From CAZTNW01 sp964614945 (GTDB lineage Bacteria; Caldisericota; JANLFM01): DNA of 21,487 nt. The position numbers were made by a program, and so were the translations under genes. Shown piece after piece: positions 18,431 to 21,487 of the stretch. The notes below the pieces were generated by a model, which did no database searches, was not told where the DNA came from, and saw only the letters and a program-made list of their open reading frames with translations. The DNA is taken from NCBI GenBank assembly GCA_964614945.1, contig CAZTNW010000009.1:1-21487 (forward strand), read 5' to 3'. The first letter of the stretch is position 1; each line of letters begins with the position of its first letter.

Positions 18431-21280
18431 TTACAAGAGAGAGAGTGACACATCAACTGCACCTTTATACTTGACATCATTACTCATATAGTAATCATCA
18501 GGTGCCCCGAACTCTAGATTGAACAATCCTTTCATCTGGTCATACTCCCATCCGACAAGACGGTATGCGAACGTATCCTGGGTAATCTCTGTCACTGATT
18601 CGGTAGTCCACGAACTGATTGTAGGTTCTGTAGCAGCATACGCTCTGGTGAACGCATAGTCCCATACTGTAACCTCATCATATGACCCTATGTTGAGTGC
18701 CGGGTTCCCTTCACGACCCGACCATGCGACCGATCTCCACGTACCCCCATCAATCCTCCCTTTCACGTTCGTCCCATCATGGACAATATCGAATTCATAC
18801 CATGTATCCTTCGCCCAGTTATCTAAATCCGACCCCCATGCGACCGTATCATCTAAGAACTTCACACCGTCAACGTTCGTGAAATCTTCCACCACGAAGT
18901 TGTATCCGCACCCGGTAGCACCCGTCTTGATACTTAAACCGGCACGACCATCAACATTTGATCCGCCCGTCACCTTGAACCGTGCGGTGAATACCGTGTT
19001 ATCTCCCGTAGTTGCTGCGGTCGCTATAATCTTCCCTGGGTCTGTAGAGTTCGCTGTTACGGTCATGTATCCGCTGGAGAATGTAGGTGTGCCTCCCCCA
19101 ACCTGCGTCCACTTATCCGTATCAAGACTCGTACCACTGAAATCGTCGAAGAACGGGAATGTATCCTCTCCATCAGAATACGACCCGGCTGACAGGTTGA
19201 AGTAATACATGTAGAACGTGTTGTTCCCATTCCCAACAACATCAAGTTCTACCCATATATCAGCGGATAATGAAGTCTGCGACTCAATCCAGTAATCCAG
19301 CAGGTCGCCGTCACTGTTCGTGAACCGGATATCAGAATAGTCTGCATTACACCTGCGGTCAAGGATATACACATCGTTCCCGCTGGACGAGCCGGATGCC
19401 CGATGCACCGTAATCTTATGCTGGTAGTTCGTCAGTTCGCTCCCGGAATTGGCTACGACGAACGTTTGACGAGCACCCCACCCGGACAACCACGTATACT
19501 CGTTCTCGCTCATCTGGATATTGACCCAGTCGCCGATACTTACGGTCGCGGGTAGGTTACATGCAGGGATAGACCCACGAGCGTTCGTAGCGTTCCCTGT
19601 AGAGTTCATCAATGCGTTATAGCAGTAGATATCGAGTGTGTTGTTATCTACAATACCTAACGGGTTCAGGTAGACTTCTCCTACACCGTATGCCGCATAC
19701 ATCGAATCAGATTTTGGATAGGCTCCGACCGTAGGCACACAGTATACAATATCCCCGTTACAATGTGCATACGCGATACCGCTGGTCCCTCTACCGGCAT
19801 CAGCAGTCAACCAAATCTTCGTCTCGGAGAACCGGGTGACGTTGTTGATGTTGATAATCTCGTTCCCAAACAAGACCGGCCACGACGGGCTGACATTCCC
19901 CCCACCGTCAGGAGCACCGTATATCGCTGACATGGCACCAACCCACGCGGCAAGTGTCCCGCTGTCCGGGTCCGGGTATAATACCCATTGCATTGACTCC
20001 GATAGAACCTCTTCATACGCTTCGTGCGCATATGTCAATGGGTCCTGAACCCAATAGAACTGCCCGGTAGCATCCGTCCCACCATGGGTAATAACGATGG
20101 TCTCTTGATTACTCTTTCCGGGAGACAATATCTTGGTGGTATACCCCGTTGTCGGTACATCCGTTATGGTGTATATGAGTGTCGCGCCTGCTGCCTCTGA
20201 TCTGATGGTATACGTATCACTCATCTGCGACGGCGAGTAGACCCGGACGACCGTAGCCCAATCGGACATCAGGGAATACATCGTCCCGCCAGAGAACTTC
20301 GTGCCACGCGACTGCACTACCGTCCCGATCTTATTGGGTTCGTAATCGGTCGTGAACCAGAAGATATCCTGGTTCGTAGTCCATGTGGTTGCGGGAACAG
20401 TAACTCCAAGATTCTCGGTGAACTCTAACACAATCGACCCGTTACCATACTCTAACGTCGTGGTAGGCCACCCCGTAGCGTTACAGGTCGTTGTCGCATA
20501 CCCATACGCACCAGTATCATACTCGGTATACGAATCGCCGGAATCAATAATAACGTAGTCTTCTACCGTAGCCGTAGTGATATAATTGAACTTCAGTTGG
20601 ACACCGGCGTAGAGGTTGCCGCCGATCTCGTAGGTGATATCGTTACTCTCCCCGTCACCCGTAATGAACGTCGAAGGTAACGCGATCCAACCCGACCATG
20701 TGCCTTCATCAAGAGTGCCGTTATAACATGCCGATGTGCCGTTACACGTCGTCGTTGCCGGACCCGTGAATAGCGCATCCTGATAGGTGAGGGTACACCA
20801 TACCGACTGACCTCTCGGCTCTGTCTGGTATATCCACGACGAGTATATGTTGGCCAGCTTGCCTTCGTAATCATCATAATCCTCCGTGATGTCGTAAGAA
20901 TACGTATGGCTCTCACCAACATCAAGATCATAATTCGTGTCGTCGTATGTCTCCTTCAAGTTGTTAATGTAGAGGTAGCAGGTGTTGAGAGTATGTGCCG
21001 CCGCGTTGGTGTCCGGGTTCTTCACATACATATATATGGTTGCGGCGAGCAGGGTTTCTCCCGCGTCAACTGCGGGGAGAGTAACTTTGTTTGATTTCGC
21101 GCTCATACTCTCCGTATACCCGCTGGTAGCGGTACGTTGTGTAGGGTCAGAGGTAGTGACTGCTGTCGCACCCATGAACCTTACGTAGAGGTCGCTATAC
21201 GACGAACTTGCTGGCGCGGTATAACTGGTAGTCGTCGTCCCGGACGCCGCCCAGAATGTCGCTGATAGGTATTCCGTCAT
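18431..21280 (-). CDS. Large tail/adhesin protein with DUF2341 and lectin-like domain (949 aa)
   Basis: There is no signal peptide; a virion component is likely. Residues 1-600 are Thr/Tyr/Ser-rich beta structure. A DUF2341 domain spans about 605-715, with NYQHKITVHRAS, DIRFTNSDGDLLDYWIES and TFYMYYFNLSAG. FPFFDDFSGTSLDTDKW then opens a concanavalin/LamG-like domain (about 708-885). The end (TFAYRLVGWEYDQMKGLFNL, 903-922, then EFGAPDDYY) resembles the last strand pair of tail-hub or baseplate proteins, where G-D-x-V-x-I segments such as IGDWVNIQMS (582-591) come earlier. DUF2341 is common in archaeal surface proteins and viruses. About a dozen N-x-S/T sequons are present. It is probably a receptor-binding or baseplate protein recognising a surface glycan (inference). 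Confidence 0.8.
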   Translation of the reverse strand: MTEYLSATFWAASGTTTTSYTAPASSSYSDLYVRFMGATAVTTSDPTQRTATSGYTESMSAKSNKVTLPAVDAGETLLAATIYMYVKNPDTNAAAHTLNTCYLYINNLKETYDDTNYDLDVGESHTYSYDITEDYDDYEGKLANIYSSWIYQTEPRGQSVWCTLTYQDALFTGPATTTCNGTSACYNGTLDEGTWSGWIALPSTFITGDGESNDITYEIGGNLYAGVQLKFNYITTATVEDYVIIDSGDSYTEYDTGAYGYATTTCNATGWPTTTLEYGNGSIVLEFTENLGVTVPATTWTTNQDIFWFTTDYEPNKIGTVVQSRGTKFSGGTMYSLMSDWATVVRVYSPSQMSDTYTIRSEAAGATLIYTITDVPTTGYTTKILSPGKSNQETIVITHGGTDATGQFYWVQDPLTYAHEAYEEVLSESMQWVLYPDPDSGTLAAWVGAMSAIYGAPDGGGNVSPSWPVLFGNEIININNVTRFSETKIWLTADAGRGTSGIAYAHCNGDIVYCVPTVGAYPKSDSMYAAYGVGEVYLNPLGIVDNNTLDIYCYNALMNSTGNATNARGSIPACNLPATVSIGDWVNIQMSENEYTWLSGWGARQTFVVANSGSELTNYQHKITVHRASGSSSGNDVYILDRRCNADYSDIRFTNSDGDLLDYWIESQTSLSADIWVELDVVGNGNNTFYMYYFNLSAGSYSDGEDTFPFFDDFSGTSLDTDKWTQVGGGTPTFSSGYMTVTANSTDPGKIIATAATTGDNTVFTARFKVTGGSNVDGRAGLSIKTGATGCGYNFVVEDFTNVDGVKFLDDTVAWGSDLDNWAKDTWYEFDIVHDGTNVKGRIDGGTWRSVAWSGREGNPALNIGSYDEVTVWDYAFTRAYAATEPTISSWTTESVTEITQDTFAYRLVGWEYDQMKGLFNLEFGAPDDYYMSNDVKYKGAVDVSLSLL

Positions 21281-21487
21281 CTACGCGCTCCCATCATCCA
21301 CATATACTCTCCAATCCCATCCCGCAAGCCTCGCAGCGTTCAGGATATGGTTGAGCACGGGTACCGCTTCGTATTTGTAGAACCACGTTGAGGCGCTTGA
21401 CGTATAATCCGGTGCTGATATCGTCCATCCCGTTTGACCAGTAGTCGCGAACCCGCCGAACCGGAACACTGCCTGCTGCACGATCTG
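21281..21487 (-). CDS. C-terminal end of a tail-region protein (partial)
   Basis: The frame is open to the right edge and ends with a stop just before the tail/adhesin ATG at 21280. The visible 68 residues are Gly/Ala/aromatic-rich and end NAARLAGWDWRVYVDDGSA. A GTG at 21481 is not a convincing start, so the gene continues outside the window. Its position directly upstream of the tail protein suggests another tail or baseplate component. Confidence 0.65.
   Translation of the reverse strand, partial: QIVQQAVFRFGGFATTGQTGWTISAPDYTSSASTWFYKYEAVPVLNHILNAARLAGWDWRVYVDDGSA

Noticed and set aside
18690..19205. Plus-strand frame of 171 codons opposite the tail protein
   Set aside because: Antisense shadow with Pro/Ser/Val bias, no ribosome binding site, and fully inside a well-supported gene.
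20593..20931. Minus-strand Arg-rich frame of 112 codons inside the tail protein gene
   Set aside because: It is an out-of-frame shadow of the 949-residue coding sequence; the strong Arg bias comes from the codon pattern of the real frame.
1..21487. CRISPR array, tRNA or rRNA genes, insertion sequence ends
   Set aside because: No regular repeat-spacer series, no tRNA cloverleaf with T-loop signature and no transposase or paired terminal repeats were seen by reading; a program search could still find a degenerate one.

Overview
The window looks like part of a virus or provirus of a euryarchaeon, most likely a methanogen of the Methanomicrobia. Direct evidence is the run of very small genes joined by ATGA overlaps, archaeal TATA-box promoters, several genes with no room for a ribosome binding site (apparently leaderless), and a large tail-like protein. 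The host hint comes from a secreted double F-hand dockerin module of the kind common in methanogen surface proteins, plus a DUF2341 domain. No rRNA, tRNA, integrase, capsid, terminase or polymerase gene is visible, so virus versus integrated provirus cannot be decided here.

Layout. (1) 1-2679, plus strand: a tight chain of small accessory genes, including an HNH-type zinc protein, a dockerin, a one-helix membrane peptide, a zinc ribbon and Cys-rich proteins. (2) 2689-3054, minus strand: a second, lone HNH protein. (3) 3055-3443: non-coding, with a nested inverted repeat and a promoter whose TATA box is flanked by GGTTAGT repeats. (4) 3444-8557, plus strand: an AT-richer block of about 20 small genes, several belonging to families shared with bacterial tailed phages (DUF7249 and others), ending with an OB-fold-like protein. 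(5) 8558-8943: non-coding, with T-rich repeats, two alternating inverted-repeat triads, an AT-rich palindrome and two promoters. (6) 8944-10956, plus strand: a ribbon-helix-helix regulator, small proteins, and a DUF1064 PD-(D/E)XK nuclease. (7) 10913-13870, minus strand: a membrane-anchored HEXXH protease, a secreted protein, a holin-sized membrane protein, a GT4 glycosyltransferase and two small proteins. (8) 13915-14697, plus strand: a sugar nucleotidyltransferase with its own promoter. (9) 14690-17767, minus strand: NDP-sugar epimerase, second glycosyltransferase and radical SAM/SPASM protein. (10) 17946-21487, minus strand: two small proteins, a 949-residue tail/adhesin protein, and the end of another tail-region gene.

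How the parts may work together (inference): the plus-strand blocks look like early functions under an RHH repressor whose operators may be the GGTTAGT repeats. The minus-strand blocks look like late virion, exit and glycan functions. The sugar cassette could decorate the tail protein, which carries about a dozen N-glycosylation sequons, or remodel the host surface. A TCAAC-plus-T-rich element about 36-39 bases before the start codon recurs in front of five genes on both strands.
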